64,000 nucleotides of DNA from Escallonia rubra (Eukaryota > Streptophyta > Magnoliopsida > Escalloniales > Escalloniaceae), in assembly GCA_033065855.1 (NCBI GenBank), contig JAVXUO010001315.1, positions 62,001-126,000 of the forward strand, written 5' to 3'. Made by a program: the position numbers and the translations under genes. Below the pieces are notes generated by a model. That model saw only the letters and a list, made by a program, of their open reading frames with translations, was not told the origin of the DNA and did no database searches. Below, piece after piece: positions 11,262 to 22,414 of the stretch (its first letter is position 1; each line of letters opens with the position of its first letter).

Positions 11262-12197
11262 ATTTGGGGTCTGTTTGACAAAGCTGTGGTTTTTAGATTT
11301 GGTTTTCGAAAAATTAAAAACCAAAACTAGTTGTGATATTTTTTTTTGTGGAGAAAAAATAGGTGGATGCTTGGTAAAGTAGTTTTTGTTTTGAGTTTTC
11401 TTTCCTCATTCTTGTTTTTCATTTTTTTCTTAAAATGTTCTCTTCTTCTCCAACAAAACCCTCTAGCCACGTCCACCGCCAGCTACCACCACCACCAAAC
11501 TGGCACCACCACCTCCATCACCTTTCTTTATCAAATCACAGATCTACAATGATGATGGTGTGATTAGGTGTGATTGACGAAGCTTGTGGGCATGGTGAAT
11601 GTGACGATGATGGCTGCTATGTCTGATTTGAGTGACGACGGTTGGTCGTCGCAAATTGGCAATGATGATTGTCGGGTAGAACAGATCTACAACGGTGGAC
11701 AGATCTACAACGGTGCGATGGCGGCAATGGGTTAGGAATGTGAGTGGCGATGCTGACGGGGTGGCAGTGCTGGTCTCAGTGGTGGTCGTGGGTGTGTGTG
11801 GTCGGCGGTGCTAGGTCATGGTGTTGCCGGCAGTGGTTATGGTTGTGAAGGGCAGTGGCCGGAGGTGGTGGGGTGATGGTGAAAATGGTAATGGTGGTGG
11901 ATCATGGTGGTGGCGACAGGTCTGGTAGTCGTGGTGGTACTCTGTGCGTGATGGGGGTTTTGTTAAAATGTTGTTCATTTTTTTGCTTCTAACAAAGTTT
12001 GAAGGTTGGATCTCAAAACAAAAACCAAAATTGAAAACCCAAAACTCAAAAATGGAGTTTTAAAAAACAGCCCCGTTTTAAAAACTGAAAGGAAAAAAAT
12101 CGGTAACTGTCTGTCAACGGTTTTTTTTTCCAGTTTACAAAACTAAAGTAAACTGCAAGAAAAACTGGAAAAAACAAACTTGTCAAACGCTACCTTG
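11262..12197. mobile_element. Probable non-autonomous DNA transposon with CCACCA-rich interior
   Basis: The left side reads GTCTGTTTGACAAAG and the right side, reversed, GTAGCGTTTGACAAG. Both continue into AAAACCAAAAC-type sequence on the inside. The interior holds a (CCA/GGT)-rich tract at about 11465-11950 (CTACCACCACCACCAAACTGG on one side, GGTGGTGG on the other) but no long open frame. Similar termini and a CCACCA-rich interior recur at 29240-29340 with 49175-49560, and at 63890-64000, so this looks like a family. I could not read a convincing target duplication; superfamily unassigned. Confidence 0.5.
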
Positions 12198-12480
12198 GTT
12201 TTTGATTTTTCGTTTGCACTACTGAAACCTACCATGAAGCAGCTTTCCAATGACATAAACTTCGTAAAAAACGGACTTGAATCAAGTAAGATACCGATTT
12301 TTCAAATGAAAGGTTTTTTTGGCCGTTTTTGAAAAAATGGGTGGAGCAAGATGAAGAGTGGTTCTCTTCCCCAGCCTTATTCCCTTTTTTGTTGAGCCCA
12401 ACAGTACCTAAACAAAATGAAAACCAGATTTTAAGCTCAGTATCGTCTTGGAAATTAAGAAAAAAAGAGAACTGCACTAA
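12198..12480. other. Unassigned spacer
   Basis: About 280 bp without a recognisable gene or repeat, between two DNA elements. Confidence 0.4.
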
Positions 12481-12483
12481 GAG

Positions 12484-12900
12484 GCTGTTTGAGATTGATT
12501 CTCAAAAGTAAAATTTGATAAATTTCTAAAATCAAATTTAAAGAATTAGTTTCTAAATAAAATTTAATCTATTTTGAGAATAATAGATAAACTTATTGAA
12601 GCCGTTTGGATGAAAAGAGATAAAAGTAGAATGAGTGTGGCTAAATTGTTGTATAGTGTATTCAAATTTAAAGGAAGCATTTAATGTCTGTTTAGATGTG
12701 AGGACAATATTGGTAATTCCCTTGATCATTCTCCAAAACTGATTAAATCAGAATCTAAACAATGAGGATTATAAATTTAATCAGTTTGAGCACATTGAAG
12801 TAGATTTAATCAGTTTACTTTATTTTGTCCAACATTTCATAATTGAATTAATCTAAATTTAATCAAGTTTGTCCATAATAGAATCAATTCCAAACACCAT
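12484..12900. mobile_element. Possible Tourist-like MITE, copy 1
   Basis: Left end GGCTGTTTGAGATTGATTCT and right end, reversed, GGTGTTTGGAATTGATTCT form an inverted repeat of about 20 bp. The interior is AT-rich and non-coding. Flanking trinucleotides (TAA and TTA) do not match exactly, so the target duplication is not confirmed. It abuts the next MITE. Confidence 0.5.
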
Positions 12901-12903
12901 TTA

Positions 12904-13660
12904 GAGCCCGTTTGGGATTGATTAAAAAAAACAGATTCTGCTTAAATCTTAATCAGTTTTCAAAATTTGATTTAATCAGAATCAGTTTGCTGTTTGGCAA
13001 AAGTAGTTGTAAATTAGATTAAATTTATAAAAAGTGTTTGGATAAAAAGTACTTAAATCAGTTTCACTATGACAAAATGACCATAGAGGACATTCAATAA
13101 ACAATTTTTATAATATTCAAGTAACGTTAACATAACTTTTATTCGTAAATAATTATAATGTCCAAATAAATTATGAAAATAACTATTTTCACGTCCTAGA
13201 AAAATTGTTACTTTTTATTTTAAATTAAAAACATAAACAATCTCACGTTATTGCTTATAGTAGGACAACATCCCAAAATTACAAATAAAATTTATCTTGA
13301 GCAAAAAAAATATATATTTATCTAGTAGAAACCGCATCACAAATAACATCACAAACGTTAGTATGGAAAAGAGGTTAGCAGAGAAGAGATAAACTCCAGC
13401 AATTATCTAATTAATTAAGGGGTATGAGAGGTCTCTTTGTAAAAAATATAGGGATAGGATGGTAAATTACATGGTCAAACCTGATTATGGAAAAAGTGAT
13501 TATTTCATAATCCTCACTTTTGAGGATTATGGATTAAATCAGTTTTTAGCTTTTGGAGATGGATTAAATCTGTTAATCTATTTTGCCAAACACTCACAAA
13601 CCTGATTTAATCTAGATTAAATCAGGTTTGACCAAGATTTAATCAATCCCAAACACCCTC
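12904..13660. mobile_element. Tourist-like (PIF/Harbinger) non-autonomous element
   Basis: Left end GAGCCCGTTTGGGATTGATT and right end, reversed, GAGGGTGTTTGGGATTGATT match at 17 of 20 positions. Both flanks carry TTA (12901-12903 and 13661-13663), the target duplication expected of PIF/Harbinger elements. The interior is AT-rich with several inverted ATTAAATCAG-type repeats and no coding frame. Confidence 0.7.
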
Positions 13661-13803
13661 TTAACCTTGTCCCCAATCACCTCTGACAAAGCAGCGTGTG
13701 TGCGCGTCACGCGCCTCCTCGCGTGTGAGTTTTTGCTTCATGTAAACCAAATAAAATAAAATAAATAAATAACGAAGATGAGGAGGCTGTTGGCGCGTGC
13801 ATG

Positions 13804-14559
13804 CATAGTTATCAATACCGTACCGGTACCCGTCGTACCGGCCGCTACGTATCGTTTTTGCCTTCTACTGGTACGGTATCCCTTACATTTTGTACCAGTC
13901 AAAATATCGCTCTATACCGGTTGTACCGGCCGGTACAGGTGATACCGGTCGAGAACCACATACCGGCCGAGATATTCTGTTTTGTACCGGTTCCTTAAGA
14001 AATGTTGTAGTAACAAATTTTGTTAGAAACTTTGTAAATTGACCATATAAAGACTAAATAGAAAAAACGCTGTAAGTTCTTTTATACATATCAAAGTCTC
14101 TGTCGCTTCTTGCTCATAATATTCACTTAACTTTGATTTACTTTATACCTGGAAGCTTTGATCATATTATTTTACGTATATGATGTACTGCTTTACACAC
14201 ATGTGCGCGAGCACACACACGCAATAAAAGCTTATTCTTGAACCTGAAGACGTTATTACTGAACAAACAGCTTATTCTTACATTAGAATTTGCGAATGAG
14301 ATCGTTGAAAAATGGGATAATCCTAGAGGAGGTAATTTAATTGAATAAGCTATTTATTTTATTTGAAAATTAACGTAATTCAAGCTATATAGGACAAACA
14401 GTTTATTCTAGAGGAGCTGTTAGTAAACAAATATATGTATATTTTGTTAGTTAGCCAATAAATGTATATTATTGATGAAAATTTTGAGACGGTACCGGTA
14501 CGTACCATTCTATGAAGAAAAAAAACGGTACGCACTTCCGTACGGTATTTATAACTATG
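13804..14559. mobile_element. Non-autonomous hAT-like element
   Basis: Left end CATAGTTATCAATACCGTAC and right end, reversed, CATAGTTATAAATACCGTAC are inverted copies. Flanking octamers CGTGCATG (13796-13803) and CGTGCAGG (14560-14567) differ at one base, as an aged 8-bp hAT duplication would. The left side is packed with TACCGG repeats. No transposase frame is present. Confidence 0.65.
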
Positions 14560-14567
14560 CGTGCAGG

Positions 14568-16535
14568 CGCGTGACCAGCAGTGGTGCATGCTTTCTCTCG
14601 CATAGCACTTGTCGCAGAGTGGGACAATTTTCTCTGTAATCCGTCAGTGGGTGGGACCATTTTCTCTGTAATCCCCCCTTTTTTTTTTTTACGAAGATGC
14701 CCCTTTGATTCTTAAGTGATTTTCATAATTTATTATTTTGGTGCTTAAGCATTTTTTTAGAGGGAGTAGTTCTTGATTCTCATTCTATTTTTCCATTTTG
14801 CCTTTTAATTTAGCATTGTGGGTAGTTCTCATTCATTTAAATCCTATTCTCTTTTGGAATTTAGCGTGATTTAACAATTCCAAAAATCATGAGAAAAATC
14901 AAGAAAATGCTTGAAAATTAAATATTTTTTTCGATATGATATTTTGATTATGACATTTTTTTCTATAATGTGGCATGCTGAGTTCATTTTAATTTTGAAT
15001 TAAATGGCTTAATGAACGTTCTTCTTAGGACTAGTATCTTTGTTTTAGTTCGTTTTAAAATCCATACATGTCTAGTTGTTGAATGATATACTTTTGAGCA
15101 TGCCGTAGATGCCCAATTTAGTGGGAGCTATTTTTTATGCATGTAGCGCATTTAAAGCACATGTTTATAAACATGGCTCTTGGATGGATGCTCGTTTTAT
15201 TAGACTGAGAGCGACGTGCCACCTTCTTAACACCCTCTTTGTGCGCATGGTGGATGGTGGCTAAAGGATTAATATTTATAGTTCATATAATTATACGGAC
15301 TCTTCAGCAAGGTAGAGACCGAGGCAAACTTCTGTTTCTCCATTGAGTTAGTGCAGCACCCTTAACTTATTTTGGAGAAATTGATTGTAGTAGGTATGTC
15401 AGTGATGTAATATTTGATGTAAGATAATTCGAAAGCCTTGTATAAGGGGAGTGTCTTTTTTTTTTTTTTTACTTACTTGAATGAAATGGTTTTGCCTCCC
15501 ACCTGAATATAAATATGAACATGGGTTTATGCCGGTGGACCCCGCCCTTACTTTGTATGGGATTAAAAACATTTTAATCTGCATAAGGAAATCAAACCTA
15601 TTACCGATAGCTTAAGCATATGTAGGGTGAAGTGAGTCATGTGACTTTGAACATAGCAAAGTTTCTTTATTGCACTATGTTTAGTTAATTTCCTTATGAT
15701 TTTAGGCAGCAAAAACAACTTAATAGAAAATTTTGCTAATTTTATATTCAACCTGCTAGAAATACTTAATATGCTAGAGCTGACATTCTTGTACGACACC
15801 TCTAAGATGCGCTCAATTTATAACGACAATACATCTAAGGGCATGTGCATGTCAAGTTTAGTTGAAATAGACTAGAACTAATCTGACACGTGAACAATGA
15901 GTTCTAGCATTGACTTCATTTCTTTCTACTGCGGGGTATGCAAGGGTTTAGGTATTGATAGCTTAGATTTTGATAGGTCCAACAAAGTTGTGCAACAGTG
16001 ACCTTCAGAATTAGCGCTCAGTATCTATTATATCATCAGCTCCACACATCATGTAAAAGTTCACACTAAGCATTTGTGCTCAAGTGTGAGAAACAAAAAG
16101 AGGTTGAAGTATATGCTCCTTAGACGGCGAAAAAAACCAGATATAAGATCTTAGTTGAGCACTCATATGGTAAGAGGCATCACGAGAACTCAGGTTAGTC
16201 GCTCAATAGCGACTGAACCAAGATCTATACAACTTAAGTAGTTTTTGACATGCGCTCTATATGCGCCACTTCGCCATAGCATATGTTTCATACCACATAT
16301 GTTAGACGACCGAGTTAAGAGTTAAGTTAATGAATACATGTTTCCTCGTTGCGTGAGTCTTAGAGGTTACTTAAAAACCTCAACCATTGTCGTTGTGACG
16401 TTTGAAAATGTTATAAAGATTCGGATTAGTGCAAGCTACTTTGGCGTGTTACAAGTGACTATGATTGATTAGGCCTAAAGGAGAAATGCTGGAAAAGCAG
16501 CTAGTCGATGTTCGAGTGATAATAGGGCAGAAGGA
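14568..16535. other. Unassigned non-coding DNA
   Basis: AT-rich with only short frames. I recognise no gene or element end here. It directly flanks the gag-protease LTR element. Confidence 0.45.
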
Positions 16536-16540
16536 AGATC

Positions 16541-16904
16541 TGTTACGAAATCGCTCTAAATAAATATGTATAGAACACGATAACCAAATAAGAAAATACA
16601 AGAAAACTGAGAGAACTCAAATTCACTTTGCACAAGTCAGATTTACAACACTCCCTCCATGTATCTCTCAATTGTTTTCCTACTCAAAGAAGGACTCTTC
16701 TTTCTTAATCGTTTTTCTACTCAAAGAAGGACTTTTCTTTCTTGGCCTTAAACACAATACAAGACAGCTTACATAAACTTAAAGAAAGCAGTGATTTTCT
16801 CTTGATAACCAATGTGGGACAAGATGTCTTTATATACTAAGGGCCAAGTTGTAACCTTCTTTGAGTAACCAATGTGGGACATAAATACAAGACATATATA
16901 AACA
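16541..16904 (-). repeat. 3' LTR of the gag-protease element
   Basis: 364 bp, TG..CA ends. It is nearly identical to the partner LTR apart from a tandem duplication of an ACTCAAAGAAGGACT-containing segment. Confidence 0.9.
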
Positions 16905-17027
16905 ATCTCCACCTTGGCTTGTATTAACAAACCACTCCATGAGGAAAGTGTAATATGCGTTCAGTACCTTCTTCATGTACTCCACCTTGTATCCCCTTTA
17001 AAGGTAGGGATGCACTCCACCTTGAAC

Positions 17028-19134
17028 TCAACAAGAAAGAACATGAATCAAGTTCAAGCAATGCTTGAACTTCTCTGTTGTGACTGTCTTCTTAAGCATA
17101 TCAATTGCGTAGGTCCTCGGCCCCATCTGTCGCTCACCGTAGCATAGCATCGATCCCTTGTCCAGCTGTAACACAGTAATCCCTTTACGTGCGTCAGCCT
17201 CATCCTTGGACACCAACGAGATCATCCACTCCGGTTGGTCTTCGTTACCCGCCATCATCATCACCCCGCAATATGGATTGAGCGTAGTGCTCGACTTCTC
17301 CATGAAGTCCATCCCAAGCACCACCTCAAGCTCATCCATGTCGATGATGTTGAAGTCGGCCTTCTTTGTCCATCCACCGATCCTCAAATTGGCGTTCTTG
17401 ACGACTCCCTTCGTCGGTCGCTCCTCGACATTCACCGCTGTGAACCAACTCCCATCCTTAGTTCGTTTTAGCCCAAGCAACTTGACAAGCCTTGGACTCA
17501 TGAAGTTGTGGGTAGCCCCGTTATCCACAAGCGCTTTTTGATTCTTCCAATGTCCACTATTGCGTAGAGCAAGTCACGTCTCTTCTTGCTCTTGGCAGCT
17601 TCTTCCTTTGACTTCTGCACGAACGCATTGACCATCTGCAATGCCCCCATGCGTGCCTCCCCGTCGCTGCTAGAAGAATCCCCCTTGCTGCCTTTGTGTT
17701 TCTCGAGGAACACAATCATCTTGCTCTTGTGTGGGCAATACCTCCCGTAATGCGGACCTGCACAGTATAGGCATCATCCTCTAGGCCCCACATGCGCCTT
17801 ATGGTCACAGGAGTTACCCTACTTGCGAATTCCCTCATGATTCTTCTCCTCCTTGTGATGGCGGCAACGTCCCTCATCCCCAATCTGCTCATCATCGGTT
17901 GCCTTGGGCGAGCCACTCTTCGACCTACCGTCTACCCCATCTTTGGCACGTTCGTGCCTTGGAGATCTCAGCCTCTCACCTTGCTTGAAATCTTCCAACC
18001 TCTTGACAATCACCATGACAGAAGTCAAGTCGTGAGGTCTCCTTCGTCGCAACTCTGTGGCAACCCACTGCTACAACCCGTCAACGAAGAAGCATAGTTT
18101 CTGCCTCTCGGACATTTTCGGTATTTCGAGCATCAAAGCCAAGTACTCCTTTACATACTCGCAGATGCTCCCTTCTGCCTCAGCCGTCGAAGGTTTATCA
18201 TCGACGCTATCTGGATAGAACTGCCTTTGTAGTTCACGCTTAACTTCTACCACGTTTTGACGTCGCACCCATCCGTATAGCAACACCTCCACCATGAGGC
18301 AACTGTATCCGTAAGGTACATGACCGCGGTATGCACCTTTTCCTCCTCCTCGTCGATGTCAAGGGCTTCAAAGTACTGCTCCAAGTGCCAAAAGAAGTTA
18401 TCCACCTGCCTCGCCTCTCTCGTTCCATCGTACAATCTCGGCTCTGGCATTTTCTTTTGCCTTGGCTGCACCGCGATACACCTCTGCCTCGTAGCTCTTG
18501 TAAGCTCCTTCTTACAAGCAGCTAGTTCTTCTTAGAGATCCGTGACTTGTCCCTTGAGATCCTTGTGCTGTTGCACCTCCCATTTGGTGAAATGGGCGAC
18601 CCTCTCCTCGATCAAGTCATCTAGCTCCTCTGCGAACATATCAACTTTCCATTCTAGCACAGTTAATCGATTGTCTACCTCCAAGTCATCTAATCTATTG
18701 AACATTAGCTCCACCTGACTTACGACAGTCCGCTGCACCTTCTCCTCCTCGTCGATGTCGAGGGCTTCAAAGTACCGCTCCAAGTACCAAAAGAAGTTAT
18801 CAACCTGCCTCGCATCTCTCGTTCCATCGTACGATATCGGCTCCGACAATTTCTTTTGCCTTGGCTGCACCGCGATACACCCCTGTCTTGTAACTCTTGT
18901 AAGCTCCCTCTTACAAGCAACTAGTTCTTGAAGTTCAGTGACTTGTCCCTGGAGGTCCTTGCGATGTTGCACCTCCCACTTGGTGAAATGGGTGACCCTT
19001 TCCTCGATCAAGTCATCTAGCTCCTTCGTGAACATATCGACTTTCCTCTCTAGCACAGTTAATCGACTGTCTACCTCTAAGTCATCTAATCTATTGAAGA
19101 TTAGCTCCACCTGATTTGCGATAATCCACTGCAA
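17028..19134 (-). pseudogene. GAG plus aspartic protease of the LTR element, frameshifted and internally duplicated
   Basis: Reading on the minus strand: a coiled-coil-like N-terminal part (LIFNRLDDLEVDSRLTVLER, then KELDDLIEERV), the retrotransposon GAG region (SYDGTRDARQVDNFFWYLER; later SWWRCC and REDLQFYP-like positions), a CX2CX3HX4C zinc knuckle near 17735-17775 (GPHYGRYCPHK), and the protease region with DNGATHNFMS (near 17500) and IDMDELEVVLGMDFM. The protease motif has Asn where most relatives have Ser or Thr. The frame is broken at several points (near 17530, 17720, 18060, 18250 and 18535). A segment of about 395 bp is present twice (about 18340-18735 and 18735-19130), duplicating the coiled coil and GAG start. 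Confidence 0.82.
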
Positions 19135-19309
19135 GCGCTCTCCAAGTGCCTCGAGCTCGCTCCTTATAAGTGCTTCGGCATCCCCTATCTCACCACTTTA
19201 ATCCTTCATCACAGGCATACTTCATGGTCGTGTTGTCTACATATTTATCCTCTGAAATTGATTTCAATTTTGCCCAAAAATAAAAACCTGGAATGCTCTT
19301 GATACAACT

Positions 19310-19636
19310 TGTTACGAAATCGCTCTAGATAATTATGTATAGAACACGATAACCAAATAAGAAAATACAAGAAAACTGAGAGAACTCAAATCTACTTTGC
19401 ACAAGTCATATTTACAACACTCCCTCCATGTATCTCTCAATTGTTTTCCTACTCAAAGAAGGACTCTTCTTTCTTGGCCTTAAACACAATACAAGATTGC
19501 TTACATATACTTAAAGAAGGCAGTGATTTTCTCTTGATAACCAATGTGGGACAAGATGTCTTTATATACTAAGGGCCAAGTTGCAACCTTCTTTGAGTAA
19601 CCAATGTGGGACATAAATACAAGACATATATCAACA
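19310..19636 (-). repeat. 5' LTR of the gag-protease element
   Basis: 327 bp, TG..CA ends, matching 16541-16904. Confidence 0.9.
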
Positions 19637-19641
19637 AGATC

Positions 19642-20263
19642 TTTCTAATACACATACAACACTTATATTCAATGGCCGAAGAATTAGATTACCTTATTGC
19701 CTAGACATAACTGTGAATATATAGTGAGCACAATTGGGAGTCGAGTAGGGCTCTTAGAGGGATTAGAGATGCTTGGACCGATGTGATCAAAGATTTGGGG
19801 GCACTTGACTCACTTTTCTAGTTCTTTTCTTGGTTCGATGTCTTTATGCTGACCTTAACAGGTTTCTAGCATAAAGCTCCCAACTTGTAGGTGCACTTAG
19901 CTATGGGCCCATCCATTAGCCATTATGGATAGCTTCTGTAGCAGTAATGTGTAGAGAGACATGTCTGAGCGTCGTCCCCACCATGTAGCAGTGGGAGATG
20001 TTGGCGTTATTGGACTCGGGCTTTTTTACGCCCTTGTTGGGTCAATACCTAGTGGCAGACGAATTACAACAATAAAAGTGTAACTCTCACTTCAATGGAG
20101 TTAATGAGTTCGTATATGACTTTTCACTTCCATTTTTAAAGGAGTTACCTGCCATTTTGTTAACTAAGAGAAGAAGAAAAATAGAGAGGGCTCATTATGA
20201 TCGATTGCCACTCCTCTCCCCCTTGCAAGCAATGAAAAATAAATACCCACACAAACTCTTTAC
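19642..20263. other. Unassigned non-coding DNA
   Basis: No gene recognised. The stretch TTATTGGACTCGGGC..TACGCCC near 20010 looks like decayed LTR sequence, but I cannot assign it. Confidence 0.4.
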
Positions 20264-20480
20264 ATTGTGCATGAGCTACAAGACTCTTGGATGTGAAAAC
20301 ATGGATGGAACTTGCTTAGTCTAATCCACCACGAAACGAGTGTTAGAGATGTTTGTTGGCTCGTGAAATAGCGATGAGATCCTGAACATGTACATATTTG
20401 CATCCATATATATTAAATGTGTTCACAGACGCGTATTCTAGTAAGTCTCAAATACCTTCAGAAACTATCTTTACCTACGG
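20264..20480 (+). repeat. Dispersed repeat, copy 2 (partner at 1655-1890)
   Basis: Shares the ordered blocks TGTTTGTTGGC, GATGAGATCCT, TGTGTTCA, CGCGTATTCT and AAATACCTTCA with the first copy. No coding frame. Confidence 0.55.
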
Positions 20481-21102
20481 CAAGCCGTTCCTTTCTCCTC
20501 ATCATAAAGGCTCAGGCCCTTAGTTGCATGGTTCTCAGTTCTAGTCAAACTCACACTCTGAATTCTGGCTCTGCCTCTCAGAATTGCTCCGGCTCTGACT
20601 CTCAGAATTCCTCCAAGTCCCACCGTAAAGCCCCAACCCTGAGGGTCTGAACATGTCCTTAAATCAAAACCCAATCATGTCCAAAACGTAAATATTATAA
20701 AAGTAGAGTACAACATCTAATATACCACAAACATAATAATTTATATCTCAGATACTTAATTCCAAAATAATCCAAAACTTAAGTACAATCCCTTTAGATT
20801 AGCCATCTGAATCCAAAAGTAAATAAACTAATTAGTAGTTCTTCTAGAGTAAATTCATAACATCTACCATCCCAAATTGTAAACACCGAAGCGAGTCCAC
20901 AACTTTACTAAAATCTCACCCTTCGCACTACTCTTGGCCAAGAAGGGGAAGGAAACAAAAAGGGTGAGCACGAATTGCCCAATAAGAGATTTTACACACA
21001 TAGGGCCAAAAATGAATACCAAATTTGAGTTATCGAATAGAACCAATAAATAGAAGTTTACATAACTCAACCAAATTTCACAAAAGAATAACAAAAGTGA
21101 CC
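20481..21102. other. Unassigned non-coding DNA
   Basis: It includes a short local repeat GCTCTG(C/A)CTCTCAGAATT (20568-20610). No gene seen. The hAT-like element inserted just after it. Confidence 0.45.
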
Positions 21103-21110
21103 GAAAATGG

Positions 21111-22406
21111 TAGGGGTGAGCAGCGAACCGATCAAATCGAGCCGAACCGTTCAAACCGAAGAAATTGAACCAATCAAATCTGAACCGTTGATGAGCTTGA
21201 ACGGTTTGGATTCAAAATTTCAAACCGAGGCCGGTTCGGTTCGGTTCACGGTTCAGAAATTCCAAACCGAACCGAACCGAGGGATTTTATTAGGAATTAG
21301 AAAAACCTTTACCTTGACCCTAGTTAGCTGAATAACTGGGGATACAATAGAACTATATATACTTTTCTTGACCCTAGTTAGCTCACCTCATTTCACCCTA
21401 ATTCATTTCATTTTCAGCCTTATCTCCCACACTTCAGCCGCACCATACTCTTCTTCTCTTCGGCAACAACTGCTCCCAACTATACTTCACTTCAGCTGCC
21501 CCTACTTCTTCTTCTCTTCAGTGATAGCTCCCTCTTTGATCTTACGCAATACCCAATGATACCCATTTATCTTGAAGGACATGGGGGTTGGATACATAGA
21601 GAAACAGATCTTCAATACATAGGGAAACAGATCTGCGACAATGGGGTTTGGATCTCTTCGACGACGTTGGGACTCGGATTTACGATAAATCTGGAAACTA
21701 GCTTCTCTTCAGCGTTATGCTCAAACAATCTTGGTAAGCTATAGGAGAGTTTCACGGTTGAGTGATAACTGTACTTATCGCCACATTCTGGAATCGAAAT
21801 AAGATCTTGAACTATACATGATCTTCTTCTCTATTTAATTTTTATGTATATATTATGGGGATACTAAATCTTTAATCTGAAACCATTTTTCCTCTTCTTT
21901 TTTTCTGGGACAGCATGTAGCACTTGTACATAAGTTGTTAACAGCTACTCTTTGGTAGGTGGTTTTTGTGTAAAAAGCTGCAGAATGATGCACTAAATCT
22001 CCATATTTATTGATCTTGGATGTCATGTAGATCACGGTAGAAACATGAAAAATTCAAGGTCTCAAACCTTTATCTAAATCATGAGACATAGGTAAGTGAT
22101 ATCTCATATAATGTATGAAGATATGGAGTTTGATATTTGGAGTTTCAGAATGACAGTGAAGTTTGGAAAGTTTTAATTACAATTTACTCGTTTAAAGCAG
22201 TTTGTAGTTCAAAACAAAATAATGTTCATACCAAGCTCAAACCGATCCGAACCGTTTAATTTGAACCGTTTGAACCGTTCAAACCGAACCGTCCAAACCG
22301 AGGTGTCTTGGTTCGGTTTGGTTCAAGAATTTATGAACCGAGGTCTATTGGTTCGGTTCACGGTTTAGCCCCCAAACCGGACCAAACCGAACCGTGCTCA
22401 CCCCTA
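21111..22406. mobile_element. Non-autonomous hAT-like element with AACCG-rich ends
   Basis: Left end TAGGGGTGAGCA and right end, reversed, TAGGGGTGAGCA are identical for 12 bp, and both continue into runs of GAACCG/AAACCG. The flanks are a perfect 8-bp duplication GAAAATGG (21103-21110 and 22407-22414), the hAT signature. The 1.3 kb interior has no transposase. The left AACCG tract spans about 21125-21280 and the right one about 22235-22395, in inverted orientation, so the ends could fold into a long hairpin. Confidence 0.88.
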
Positions 22407-22414
22407 GAAAATGG

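Larger units (their letters stand above)
16541..19636 (-). mobile_element. Short LTR element with gag and protease only (Ty3/gypsy-like), minus orientation
   Basis: LTRs at 16541-16904 and 19310-19636 begin TGTTACGAAATCG and end ATATATAAACA or ATATATCAACA on the plus strand. The flanks carry a perfect 5-bp duplication AGATC (16536-16540 and 19637-19641). On the minus strand the LTR at 19310-19636 is the 5' LTR, followed after two bases by a TTGTATCAAGAGC primer-binding-like site; a purine tract AAGGTGGAGAT precedes the 3' LTR. The 2.4 kb interior encodes only GAG and an aspartic-protease domain, with no reverse transcriptase or integrase, so it must depend on a helper. The left LTR has an extra 37-bp duplication (16690-16740). 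Confidence 0.9.

Noticed and set aside
12484-12900. A firm Tourist MITE call with TTA duplication
   Set aside because: The flanking trinucleotides differ (TAA and TTA), so it is kept only as a possible element.
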